A stretch of 51,956 nucleotides of DNA from Calothrix sp. CSU_2_0 (lineage in GTDB: Bacteria > Cyanobacteriota > Cyanobacteriia > Cyanobacteriales > Nostocaceae): assembly GCA_012034595.1 (NCBI GenBank), contig JAAUPE010000039.1, positions 1-51,956 of the forward strand. The letters run 5' to 3'. This document shows, piece by piece, positions 16,852 through 24,774 of this stretch. A program made the position numbers and the translations under genes. Below the pieces are notes generated by a model, which made no database searches, was not told the origin of the DNA, and saw nothing but the letters and a program-made list of their open reading frames with translations. The stretch's first letter is position 1, and every line of letters starts with the position of its first letter.

Positions 16852-17865
16852 TCATTGATATGAAAAACCGTCAACCGCATGATTTAATGCGGTCGAACGA
16901 TTGGATAGTGTGGGTTTAATGGCAAAGCTTAAGGATTGAATCTGGTTATTTGTAAAATCACATTGATCTATGCTCCAACGGTTGTATTTTTCATCAACTA
17001 GATTGGCAATAAATACTGGTTTCACAGGATTGGAATTAGTATTTAATTCAAATCCTTTCAATGATGTGTATCTGGTAATATCCCCAGATATATTTGTTTC
17101 AGGAATATTAAAGTCAAACTGATATTGTTTGTTTGATTTTGTATCCTTCCATTTGATACTTTTGGGGATACTCTTGGCTTTTAAGCTTATGAATTCTTCC
17201 GGTAATATTAGTTGAAAGCGTTTGATTAGCTCTAGTCCTGCGGTATGGATATCAAATTTATCTTCTTTGGGCAAATTAGATATCAAAGAAATTCCACCTT
17301 TGAGATTTAAACCTGCTAACCACAAGCCATTAATTTCATTTTGCAACACTAATTGGTGTGCAAAACTGGTTAAGGCATGATTTGTTTTAGGTAATCTGGG
17401 AGAGATGGATGTAGTAATTTCGGAAGCCTCATTAAAAATAATTTGCTCGTCTATCAATTCTGATTTTGGTAGAGCAATTATTTCTCTTATACATGAGGAT
17501 GGTATTGATATATTTCCTTGGTTATTTTTTAGTAAATTATCGAGAGCATTAGTTTGATTTGATGGAGTTACTAAATCTCCTCTCCCAGATTTTATTTCGA
17601 TTTTTTGTTTAAACGAAATAGTCGCTGTGCTTTGTGAAGGTGATGCTTTAAATGAGAAATTAAATCCTGTAAGTCTATTCTCCTCAAATACTAAGTTTAT
17701 TTGAATTTCTCTTCCCCGCTCTAAGCTCAATTCCTTTAATGCTCTTTGAACATCTTTTATCGAGCTAAGTTCTTGTTTATTATCCAATATCCGGCTAACA
17801 ATGTCAGAGATGTATTTGAGGTCGCTATAGTCAGTGATATTTGAGCAATTAACAGCCTCTAGCAT
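16852..17865 (-). CDS. Hypothetical protein, first gene of the conjugation block
   Basis: 337 residues, no signal peptide or membrane segment, unrecognised family. The first 70 residues look helical (LKYISDIVSRILDNKQELSS, VQRALKELSLERGREIQ). The rest is beta-rich with several paired strands (IQINLVFEENRLTGFNFSFK, TATISFKQKIEIKSGRGDL, WKDTKSNKQYQFDFNIPE). It is the promoter-proximal gene of the T4SS block, divergent from the excisionase-like gene. Soluble character and position suggest a cytosolic accessory or regulatory protein, but no function can be assigned. Confidence 0.65.
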   Translation of the reverse strand: MLEAVNCSNITDYSDLKYISDIVSRILDNKQELSSIKDVQRALKELSLERGREIQINLVFEENRLTGFNFSFKASPSQSTATISFKQKIEIKSGRGDLVTPSNQTNALDNLLKNNQGNISIPSSCIREIIALPKSELIDEQIIFNEASEITTSISPRLPKTNHALTSFAHQLVLQNEINGLWLAGLNLKGGISLISNLPKEDKFDIHTAGLELIKRFQLILPEEFISLKAKSIPKSIKWKDTKSNKQYQFDFNIPETNISGDITRYTSLKGFELNTNSNPVKPVFIANLVDEKYNRWSIDQCDFTNNQIQSLSFAIKPTLSNRSTALNHAVDGFSYQ

Positions 17866-18196
17866 GTCTGTCGAGTCCGAGAAATTACTATATTTAGTAT
17901 GCTACTAATTCAGCATTATCTAACTATCTCAAGGACATAAAAATCTTTATGTCAGTAGTCATATTTTTTTTATTACTAAAGTAATATTATTGTTTATCAC
18001 TCTACATTTGAAGACTTTTAATCTACTAAATAATCGATTCTAAGTGAGTTGTTAATATTGCTAATGCAATCAAAAATATGTATAAATAAACCAAGATGAC
18101 CTAAGTTAAAGCTCATGGATTCTAGGTTAAATACTTTGAAACCTATTTATTAGTAACTTATTCTTTACTCTTCACGTTTCAAGGACTTCTACCTAA
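17866..18196. promoter_or_regulatory. Divergent control region between the T4SS block and xis/int, with a GACATAAA palindrome
   Basis: This 331-bp AT-rich gap separates the two divergent transcription units of the element. A perfect 8-bp inverted repeat GACATAAA-AATC-TTTATGTC at 17934-17953 lies about 70-90 bp upstream of the first T4SS gene, a reasonable operator position. No promoter hexamers stand out and no small gene was found. Confidence 0.45.
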
Positions 18197-18493
18197 ATGA
18201 AAAATGCAGAAATAATTCCTAATTTACCTCATTATCAATTTGTAAATAAGCAAACAGCTGCCCAACTCACAGGTTTATCAAGTGAGACTCTTAAGAGATA
18301 TCGGCAGCAAGGCAAATTACAAAAAGATATTCATTGGATTGCCGTTAATTCTAAAGTCATCAGATATAACATTTCTCTAGTATTAGACTGGCTGCAAAAT
18401 CATCAAACCAATCCCCAAGCACATCTAAGTGCGATCGCTAATTATCTATCTTCTCTTCCATCAAGCCAGAAAAAACCTAAACGTAATTCTTGA
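18197..18493 (+). CDS. Excisionase-like HTH protein
   Basis: 98 residues. An HTH of the excisionase/MerR-like type is clear: FVNKQTAAQLTGLSSETLKR, YRQQGKLQ, then a wing IHWIAVNSKVIRYN and LVLDWLQNHQ. Such small winged-helix proteins beside tyrosine integrases act as recombination directionality factors, bending DNA at the attachment site to favour excision. It precedes the broken integrase by 170 bp on the same strand and is divergent from the T4SS block, so it may also control that operon. The basic C-terminal tail KKPKRNS would suit DNA binding. AAGGA lies 13 bases before the ATG. Confidence 0.75.
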   Translation: MKNAEIIPNLPHYQFVNKQTAAQLTGLSSETLKRYRQQGKLQKDIHWIAVNSKVIRYNISLVLDWLQNHQTNPQAHLSAIANYLSSLPSSQKKPKRNS

Positions 18494-18664
18494 TATGAGA
18501 TACACCTCACGGTAGTAAAAAAATGCAAATTATACTTCGAGCGGTTAACTATTAGCCAAAAGCGAACAGAAGAAACGCTAACAGTTGAGGATTCTAATTT
18601 TTAGCCGTTTTTAGTATAAGTCGAAAAATTATGCGATCAAATAACTCACAAGGACAAAGCATTT

Positions 18665-19856
18665 ATGGGTTCGATTCAGATCAAAAACTCGAACGGAAGG
18701 TTGCAACTGGTCTTTTCCCATCCCGTAATTAACTCGGATGGAAAAACCATCAAAAGCGCTTTTATCACTCCACTGGGTATGACGATAATCCTTTGGGAAG
18801 ACAACAAGCAATGGTTTTAGCAGCGAAAATCCAACGCGATATCGATTATGGAGAATTCGATACCAGTCTAAGCAAGTATAAACCAGCTATTCCCCTCAAT
18901 CACATTCCCGCAGTTTCTTCACCTTCTACAAAACTAGACTTACTTGCGCTGTGGGAACAGTATGTTGAATTCAAAAAACCCCAAGTTAGCCAATCCACTT
19001 ATGCGATCGATTATCGGAAATACCACAATCACATAGCGAGCTTGCCCAGCAAGAATTTAAAAGATGCTGTTGCAATACGTAATTATTTAGTAGCTAATCT
19101 CAGTCCCAATTCTGCCAAACGTACTTTGACTAATATTAATGCTTGTTGTAATTGGGCATTGAAAAGCAACCTCATTGAATCCAATCCTTTTAGCGGTATG
19201 GCAAAAGATGTACAGATTCCCAAGTCTAGTCGTTATGAAAATGACATCAATCCTTTTACTCGAGAAGAACGTGATGCCATCATTCAAGCCTTTGAAGAAA
19301 GCAAACTTTATGGTTATTACGCACCTCTAGTGAAGTTTTTGTTTTTCACTGGTTGTAGACCATCGGAAGCGATCGCACTTCAATGGAAGCATATCGGCGA
19401 TAAATTTATTACCATTGAACAAGCTGTTACCGTTAGCTCTACAGGAGTTATTTTAAAGAAAGGACTGAAAACCCAATCTCAAAGACGTTTTCCCATCAAT
19501 AACCAGCTACGGGAGATGCTGGAATCGATAAAGCCAATTCACTACAAGCTTGATGAATTTATTTTCAAGAGCAAGAAGGGAGGGATTATCGACTTTGGAG
19601 ACTTTCTCCACCATGCCTGGAGAGGCTATAAAATCGCCACGGTTCCTACATCGATGGGATTGTAACTAATTTGGTAAAACAAGGGATTGTCAGCGAGTAC
19701 CGCAAACCATATCAATGTCGGCACACATTTATTACCCTGTGCCTAGAAACGGACATTGATGCAAAAGATGTTGCTAAGTGGGTAGGAAATTCCCCGGAAG
19801 TTATTTACAAGCACTATGCAGGTAAGAATGATAACTTGCAAGTACCGGAGTTGTAG
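18665..19856 (+). pseudogene. Tyrosine recombinase (integrase) with two -1 frameshifts
   Basis: Three frames together give one integrase of about 397 residues. Frame A starts at ATG 18665 (AAGGA 10 bases upstream): GSIQIKNSNGRLQLVFSHP. At the A4 run 18752-18755 the frame must gain one base to continue as KRFYHSTGYDDNPLGRQQ. At a second A4 run (19630-19633) it must gain one base to pass from AWRGYK to NRHGSYIDGIV. The core-binding domain follows the N-terminus; the catalytic domain has Arg in TGCRPSEA (about 232), the YQCRHTF box and the nucleophile Tyr in IYKHYAG. Both lesions are single-A losses in A-runs, so either the integrase is recently inactivated or the sequence has homopolymer errors. 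Its likely role is site-specific integration of the conjugative element. Confidence 0.85.
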
Positions 19857-19886
19857 TCTTGTAGTCAAACACTTTCACTCTTAGTA

Positions 19887-20214
19887 TCGCAAAATAATTT
19901 GGGTGCGACTCTTCTGCTAAGACAGAGACAAGAATTTCGTTAAGCTCTATAAGCTTTTCTAACAATGCAATTCTATTCTTAACTTGATTTCGTAAGAATT
20001 AAGCGATCGCTTACAACGAACGAAAAAACCAGGTTTTATCCCTCCTTTAACGCAATAACTCAATCATAAGCGAAAGATATGATGTGGTTTTGGAGATTCT
20101 AGCTAATATGTTTTGGGAATGATATAAGGCTGTATTCTTTATCTAACAATAATTCTAGCTTTGAACCAAAATTTAAAGCGTCTTACTAAAAGAGTCGCAC
20201 CCAAATAATTTTAC
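19887..20214. mobile_element. 328-bp inverted-repeat element (MITE-like)
   Basis: The ends carry AAAATAATTTGGGTGCGACT-CTT (from 19890) and its inverted complement AAGAGTCGCACCC...AATTTT (to 20213), 23 bp with a single mismatch, with weaker pairing extending inward to TAAGAC. The interior has no credible ORF and contains a GCGATCGC site. There is no transposase inside, so a miniature inverted-repeat element is the simplest reading. It lies between the integrase and tRNA-Cys. Confidence 0.6.
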
Positions 20215-20288
20215 CAACACTTGCAAATTTCTTGAGACAGAAATTTGGGCGAATCAATTTAGTTCAAATGCACTAATTAACTACATTT

Positions 20289-20366
20289 TTTACCCCAAAT
20301 TTACCCCAATATATAAGTTTGGGGTAAACACCTGTACCTTACATCTTTACCCCAAATTTACCCCAA
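20289..20366. repeat. Two 21-bp direct repeats TTTACCCCAAATTTACCCC.. with an inverted copy between
   Basis: TTTACCCCAAATTTACCCC (plus AA) occurs identically at 20289-20309 and 20346-20366, each itself a double TTTACCCCAA; TTTGGGGTAAA lies inverted at 20318-20328. Position between the integrase and the 3' end of tRNA-Cys is where arm-type integrase or excisionase sites of an attachment region are expected. The rest of 20215-20440 holds no gene. Confidence 0.6.
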
Positions 20367-20440
20367 AAGTTGCTCCAAAGTAACCTAAAGTGACCTAAAA
20401 TATGAGTATGAGGACCGAAAAGCCGTCCTGGGGAAGACAT

Positions 20441-20462
20441 AAAAAAAGAGGCTCAAAGCCTC
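20441..20462 (-). terminator. Rho-independent terminator downstream of tRNA-Cys
   Basis: On the minus strand GAGGC-TTTGA-GCCTC is followed by seven T residues, 22 bp after the 3' end of the tRNA. Confidence 0.8.
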
Positions 20463-20483
20463 CCAATACTTATATATTCTTGA

Positions 20484-20555
<72 letters not shown>

Positions 20556-20808
20556 GTACACCAAAAAGGCGATTTTAAATAGTATCCTAGAATTTATAAC
20601 TTTAATTACCCAGGAGTCAAAAATAGTTTATATTTTTTTGACTTAACAAGCTTAGCAAAAAAACACTTGGTTGAAAATTCGCATTTACACTTAATTGCAA
20701 GTATTAAATAAATCTACATTTATACGGTTGACTTTATCTTAATCGTATTAAATATGCAATCATTAGGGTGATTAAAAATCAAAAGTTGATTCATTTCCTA
20801 AAATAACT

Positions 20809-22440
20809 TTAGTCACAGTTTAGGCTAGGACGCTTCCCATCCTTCGAGTAAACCATCTCCGATAGCTTTGGTGGTTCTTCATGAATATGAAAGGCAAGCA
20901 CTCGCTCCTCTACTAATTTGTCGCTATTTGTCACGCGATTGTATTGCCTCCTATGCTCTGCCCAAGAATCTACCAATATAGTCTCCACAAAACGACTGGG
21001 GTCAGATACATCCTGATATAACCCCCATTGAATCGCACCGTCTCGACGACGAACCCTTGCTAGGGTTTGCATGGCTAAGGTAAATTCTTCGGCTTTTTCG
21101 GGGTCAATATAATATTCTAAAGTTACCAAAACAGGACCATCGTTAGAGCAGGGTTCAAAAGCATGAGTTGGTTGATCCCAATGTAATGACGCTCGTAAAT
21201 CAAGCAATTCAGAGCATTTGAGACGGTATTTTGCGGTGACAACTATGCCTAAAAGTAAACCAATTCCAGCAGATGCAAGTGATATCGACAAGCTGTAATG
21301 CTGGGCTATAGTTCCCCACAATAAGCTTCCTAAGCTCATGCTTCCCTGAAATATCAATAGTTGTACCGCTAATGCTCTGGCTTTTACCCAACTGGGAACG
21401 GCACTCTGAGCTGCAACGTTCAAACTTACCATCACACCTAAAGATGAGATGCCGACAAATAACATCACCACACAAACTAGAAAAAAGTTGCGTTGTGAAG
21501 ATAGCACTAACATCATCAAACCCATTACCGCAGAGCAACCTGCAACTAACCTGTCGATAGAAAATTGTTTTCGCAATTTGGGTAAAAGAAAAGCACCTGC
21601 TAAACCACCAATTCCCCAAAACCCCAAAATGACACCGTAGCCTAAAGCATCGAGTTTTAACTCATTCCGTCCAAGTAATGGTAATAATGCAAACAATCCA
21701 CTGGCGAAGAATATATAGGCGATTGTTCGATATATAACAAATTGGAATACGGGAGCATGGCGCACATAGCGAATCCCCGCTTGAATGGCTCCAAGTACAC
21801 GTTCACTTGGTAAAGCGCTTTCTTGATGCGATCGCTTCCAGTTATAGATTACCCAAATAACACTAATAAAGGTGGCTGCATTCAGTAAAAATACTAAGCC
21901 AATGCTTGAACTGGCAATAATTATACCTGCTAATGCCGGACCAATCGAACGCGACAGGTTGACAACGATACCGCTAAGTGTGACTGCTTGCGGAAGTTCT
22001 GCTGGAGTTACTAGTTCGGGTGTTATTGCTTGCCACACTGGCATATTCATCGAGCTACCAATGCTCATGGCAAAGGTTAAACCCAGCAAAATCCAAGGTG
22101 TTGTCATATTTGCCATTGTTAATCCACCTAACAAAGCAGCAACTAACAGCATCCATGTCTGCGTCCATAAAAGCATTTTACGGCGATCGATAACATCCGC
22201 GTTAGCGAAGCTCGTCATAGACATCGCACCTGCGGGAAGTGCTAATAAGAAGAATGGCAAGCTAGATGCAACTTGCATTAGTGCGACTAATATTGGGGAA
22301 TTTGGTGCAAGTGTCGTCATTAACCAAGCTGCACCAACGTCATGCATCCAAGTACCAATGCTGGAAATTGCCGAAGCAATCCATAAAGAACGAAAAACTG
22401 GTTGCTGGAGTGGACTCCACATTGATGTTGATGCTGCCAT
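20809..22440 (-). CDS. MFS transporter, MFS_3 (EntS-like) family with C-terminal ABM-like domain
   Basis: 543 residues. Twelve hydrophobic segments fill residues 15-400, starting with FRSLWIASAISSIGTWMHDV, the typical beginning of MFS_3 exporters, and the DRRKMLLWTQ loop motif between TM2 and TM3. Residues about 430-530 (VLVTLEYYIDPEKAEEFTLA, ETILVDSWAEHRRQYNRVT) form a ferredoxin-fold domain like antibiotic-biosynthesis monooxygenases, a common C-terminal attachment in this family. Family members export siderophores or other small molecules; the substrate here is unknown. It is a single gene outside the conjugative element, flanked by tRNA-Cys and a long non-coding stretch. Confidence 0.9.
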   Translation of the reverse strand: MAASTSMWSPLQQPVFRSLWIASAISSIGTWMHDVGAAWLMTTLAPNSPILVALMQVASSLPFFLLALPAGAMSMTSFANADVIDRRKMLLWTQTWMLLVAALLGGLTMANMTTPWILLGLTFAMSIGSSMNMPVWQAITPELVTPAELPQAVTLSGIVVNLSRSIGPALAGIIIASSSIGLVFLLNAATFISVIWVIYNWKRSHQESALPSERVLGAIQAGIRYVRHAPVFQFVIYRTIAYIFFASGLFALLPLLGRNELKLDALGYGVILGFWGIGGLAGAFLLPKLRKQFSIDRLVAGCSAVMGLMMLVLSSQRNFFLVCVVMLFVGISSLGVMVSLNVAAQSAVPSWVKARALAVQLLIFQGSMSLGSLLWGTIAQHYSLSISLASAGIGLLLGIVVTAKYRLKCSELLDLRASLHWDQPTHAFEPCSNDGPVLVTLEYYIDPEKAEEFTLAMQTLARVRRRDGAIQWGLYQDVSDPSRFVETILVDSWAEHRRQYNRVTNSDKLVEERVLAFHIHEEPPKLSEMVYSKDGKRPSLNCD

Positions 22441-22684
22441 ATGAGAGGAAATAGAGATAGGGTAATGCTGATAGTTTAATTAAATTTACTATGTAGAGAA
22501 TATAAAAATTAATTGGTGTTATGCAAGTTAATACTTGAAGCTTCACGAAATTATATAAGCCAATTTAGATTAAATAAATTAGCTTTAGCAACCAAATTGA
22601 TGAATCTTGGTGTAAAAATGGGTAAATTAAGAATTACGAGCCAGAAATCAGTCAGTTTGTAACTCTACAGAGGAAAATTAGACA
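22441..22684. other. Intergenic, nothing recognised
   Basis: AT-rich spacer upstream of the MFS gene on the minus strand. It presumably carries that gene's promoter; no repeats or RNA structures stand out. Confidence 0.4.
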
Positions 22685-22780
22685 ATGAAGCAACTAACCA
22701 GCAACAAGCTTAAGTCATACTTGGAGGGCTATATTGAGTTGATTTTATTTACTTTGATTGCCGGTTTAATCGGTAGTTGA
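22685..22780 (+). CDS. Possible 31-aa membrane peptide
   Basis: ATG preceded by GAGGA ten bases upstream. The product (MKQLTSNKLKSYLEGYIELI then LFTLIAGLIGS) has a polar start and one short hydrophobic helix. No family is recognised; support is only the ribosome binding site and composition. The stretch from 22781 to 23068 downstream holds nothing recognisable apart from an AGGAG before the next gene. Confidence 0.35.
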   Translation: MKQLTSNKLKSYLEGYIELILFTLIAGLIGS

Positions 22781-23068
22781 GTTGGCATAAAAAAGAAGGA
22801 TTTAGAAGTCACAATCCATTAATTATGGTTTTATGTAATGCTTGATTGTAAATATTTTTATAATCAGGGAGGAGTATTAAACTCTTTATATTTATGCAAG
22901 AAATTAAGCTACTTCATCATTTGAATAAAATACCTAATCCATCTTTTTACTTCTGGCTATCGAGTTTTTATTGATACATTAAAATCTTTGTTTTATACCC
23001 CATAATCTTGATTAATAGGGGTATTTAGACTTTCTCTCATTAATTATTTTATTCGGTCATAGGAGTCA

Positions 23069-23833
23069 ATGCTCAAAATGGACTGGAAATCTCTTGTTGT
23101 AGTCAGCAGTGTTTTAGTCTTTAGCTTTTTGGAAACTATTTTTCCTTTTTTTAATTTAAAATCTAGCTTTAATCAACGTATTTATCCAAATTTACTTTTG
23201 GGGATTATTAATGTTAGCACTAATAGCCTCACAATTACTTTTATTTTACACCAAATTTGGCAGCAAAAGTTTTGGTTAGGATTTTTATATTGGGTTAAAT
23301 CACCTTGGCTAGCTGTTACTATCTCTTTCCTAATTATTGATTTATATATGTACATGTGGCATCGGTTAATGCATAGCTTGCTACTAACATGGCAATTTCA
23401 TCAAGTCCATCACACAGAAATATCGATGAATACATCGACTGCTTACCGCTTTCATACAGTCGAAGTCATTTTATCGAATATTCCTAAATTATTTTTAATT
23501 TGGCTATTAGGAATTAAACCCAGTTATCTCTTATTTTATGAAATTACTTTAGCAATAGAATTAATTTTTCATCACAGTAATTTGGCGCTTCCCTGGAAAC
23601 TAGATAAATTACTTAGTTATATTATTGTCACGCCAAATATCCATCGTTTACATCATTCTCAATCTTTTCCAGATACTCAATCTAACTATGCTAGTATTTT
23701 AACTATTTGGGATAAATTATTTCATAGTTACTCTTATCCGAAATATCCCGAAAAAATTAGATTAGGATTAATCGAATACAACAATCATCTAAATATTATT
23801 AATTTGATTTTTTTACCATTAATAAAACATTAG
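23069..23833 (+). CDS. Sterol desaturase / fatty acid hydroxylase family membrane di-iron protein
   Basis: 254 residues with four or five hydrophobic segments and the three His clusters of the family: HRLMH (98-102), HQVHH (111-115) and HRLHH (near 194-198), plus HxxE-like FHTVEV. These His residues bind the di-iron centre that activates oxygen for C-H hydroxylation or desaturation of lipids or sterol-like substrates. The substrate cannot be told from sequence. AGGAG lies six bases before the ATG. The 3' end overlaps the convergent arsR-type gene by 15 bp. It stands alone on the plus strand. Confidence 0.9.
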   Translation: MLKMDWKSLVVVSSVLVFSFLETIFPFFNLKSSFNQRIYPNLLLGIINVSTNSLTITFILHQIWQQKFWLGFLYWVKSPWLAVTISFLIIDLYMYMWHRLMHSLLLTWQFHQVHHTEISMNTSTAYRFHTVEVILSNIPKLFLIWLLGIKPSYLLFYEITLAIELIFHHSNLALPWKLDKLLSYIIVTPNIHRLHHSQSFPDTQSNYASILTIWDKLFHSYSYPKYPEKIRLGLIEYNNHLNIINLIFLPLIKH

Positions 23834-24268
23834 TGAATCAAAACAAAATGTAAAGACGCGCGATATCGCGTCCTTACATTTAATTATTGCGTTGGCGTTA
23901 ACCACTCCCTTTGGGAGTATCGCGATCGCTTCCTTCGGTACTGCACAAATATCCAAAGGTTGTGCCGCAAGTAACACAGCATTCAATAATCCGGGAAACA
24001 AAGTCTCTAAATCGTCCCGTCGCAAAATGTTGATGTGCTGCGTTCCCTCTTTACGAGTTAACACAACCCCAGACTCACGTAAAATTTTGAAATGGTTTGA
24101 CATCGTTGATTTTGCGATCGCAAAGTCGAACCCCGCACAGCACTGCTCACCTTTTGTTGCTAACAGTCTGACTATCTCTAATCTCACTGGGTCTCCTAAA
24201 GCATATAGGACTCCCGCTAATGTCATGTCTTTCCGATCTGGATGATACAAAAATCTCATACCTTGCAT
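23819..24268 (-). CDS. ArsR-family transcriptional regulator with a repeat-derived C-terminal tail
   Basis: 149 residues. A winged HTH is clear: LAGVLYALGDPVRLEIVRLL, then AIAKSTMSNHFKILRESGVV (recognition helix) and TRKEGTQHINILRRDDLETL (wing). A Cys pair in KGEQCCAGFDF may sense metal or redox state. It is divergent from thioredoxin and OYE genes, and a palindrome between them is a likely operator, so autoregulated control of a redox operon is inferred. The last 40 or so residues (from about ICAVPKEAIAILPKGVV on) are encoded by interspersed repeat sequence, including a GCGATCGC site and a hairpin, so the original protein probably ended near residue 110. Confidence 0.88.
   Translation of the reverse strand: MQGMRFLYHPDRKDMTLAGVLYALGDPVRLEIVRLLATKGEQCCAGFDFAIAKSTMSNHFKILRESGVVLTRKEGTQHINILRRDDLETLFPGLLNAVLLAAQPLDICAVPKEAIAILPKGVVNANAIIKCKDAISRVFTFCFDSLMFY
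23847..23880. repeat. Interspersed hairpin repeat at a convergent gene end
   Basis: AATGTAAAGACGCG and CGCGTCCTTACATT pair over 14 bp with one mismatch around CGATAT. It follows the hydroxylase gene, where it could act as a terminator, and lies within the tail of the arsR-type frame. Confidence 0.6.
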
Positions 24269-24297
24269 TATCTAACAAAAACGACTATATTTTAATT

Positions 24298-24314
24298 ATT
24301 CGATTTTATCGAAT
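24298..24314. promoter_or_regulatory. Probable ArsR-type operator
   Basis: Perfect palindrome ATTCGAT-TTT-ATCGAAT, 29 bp before the arsR ATG and 28 bp before the thioredoxin ATG, in the divergent promoter region. Size and position fit an ArsR-family dimer site. The trx ribosome site AGGAGG is at 24330-24335. Confidence 0.55.
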
Positions 24315-24341
24315 TAACGAAATACTACGAGGAGGGCTAAT

Positions 24342-24665
24342 ATGTCATCCGTTACAAATGTGACCGAAGCCACATTTAAACAAGAAGTTTTAGAAAGTGA
24401 GATACCTGTATTAGTAGACTTTTGGGCACCCTGGTGCGGTCCTTGTCGGATGGTGACTCCGGTAGTAGATGAAGTAGCTGCCGAATACGAAGGACAAGTG
24501 AAGGTAGTGAAGTTGAACACTGACCAAAATCCTACGGTTGCTAGCCATTATGGAATTCGTAGTATTCCTACGCTAATGGTTTTTAAAGGAGGTCGGCAGG
24601 TTGATACTGTAGTAGGTGCGGTTCCCAAGAATACACTTACTAAGACTTTATCACAGCACATGTAA
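24342..24665 (+). CDS. trxA: Thioredoxin (m-type)
   Basis: 107 residues, normal length. Active site WCGPC at 31-35 with the preceding VDFWAP, the cis-Pro loop RSIPTLMVF and the FKGG motif are all present. It is a cytosolic dithiol reductant for target enzymes. A strong AGGAGG lies upstream of the ATG. It is divergent from the ArsR-type gene and followed after 109 bp by an Old Yellow Enzyme, with a perfect 10-bp-stem hairpin between. The context suggests a stress-inducible thioredoxin rather than the main housekeeping copy; that is inference. Confidence 0.95.
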   Translation: MSSVTNVTEATFKQEVLESEIPVLVDFWAPWCGPCRMVTPVVDEVAAEYEGQVKVVKLNTDQNPTVASHYGIRSIPTLMVFKGGRQVDTVVGAVPKNTLTKTLSQHM

Positions 24666-24709
24666 CAAAGTTAATAGGTAGTGGAAAATACGGACTAAAA
24701 AATAGGTAT

Positions 24710-24740
24710 TTAGGGATTAAACATTAGTAATAATCCCTAA
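24710..24740. terminator. Hairpin between thioredoxin and OYE genes
   Basis: TTAGGGATTA and TAATCCCTAA pair perfectly over 10 bp around an 11-nt loop; the downstream T-tract is weak (TTTATTGTTT). It could be a leaky terminator giving lower OYE expression, or a regulatory site. Confidence 0.5.
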
Positions 24741-24774
24741 TTTATTGTTTGAACAACTAGAAACAGGGAAAATC

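Noticed and set aside
5199-18618. Shared 14-mer CCGTTTTTAGTATA at 5199-5212 and 18605-18618, considered as attachment core
   Set aside because: Several 14-bp repeats are expected by chance in 52 kb of AT-rich DNA, and the flanks do not match.
21872-22444. 190-codon plus-strand frame
   Set aside because: Fully antisense to the MFS transporter gene, which has clear family motifs; it is a shadow frame.
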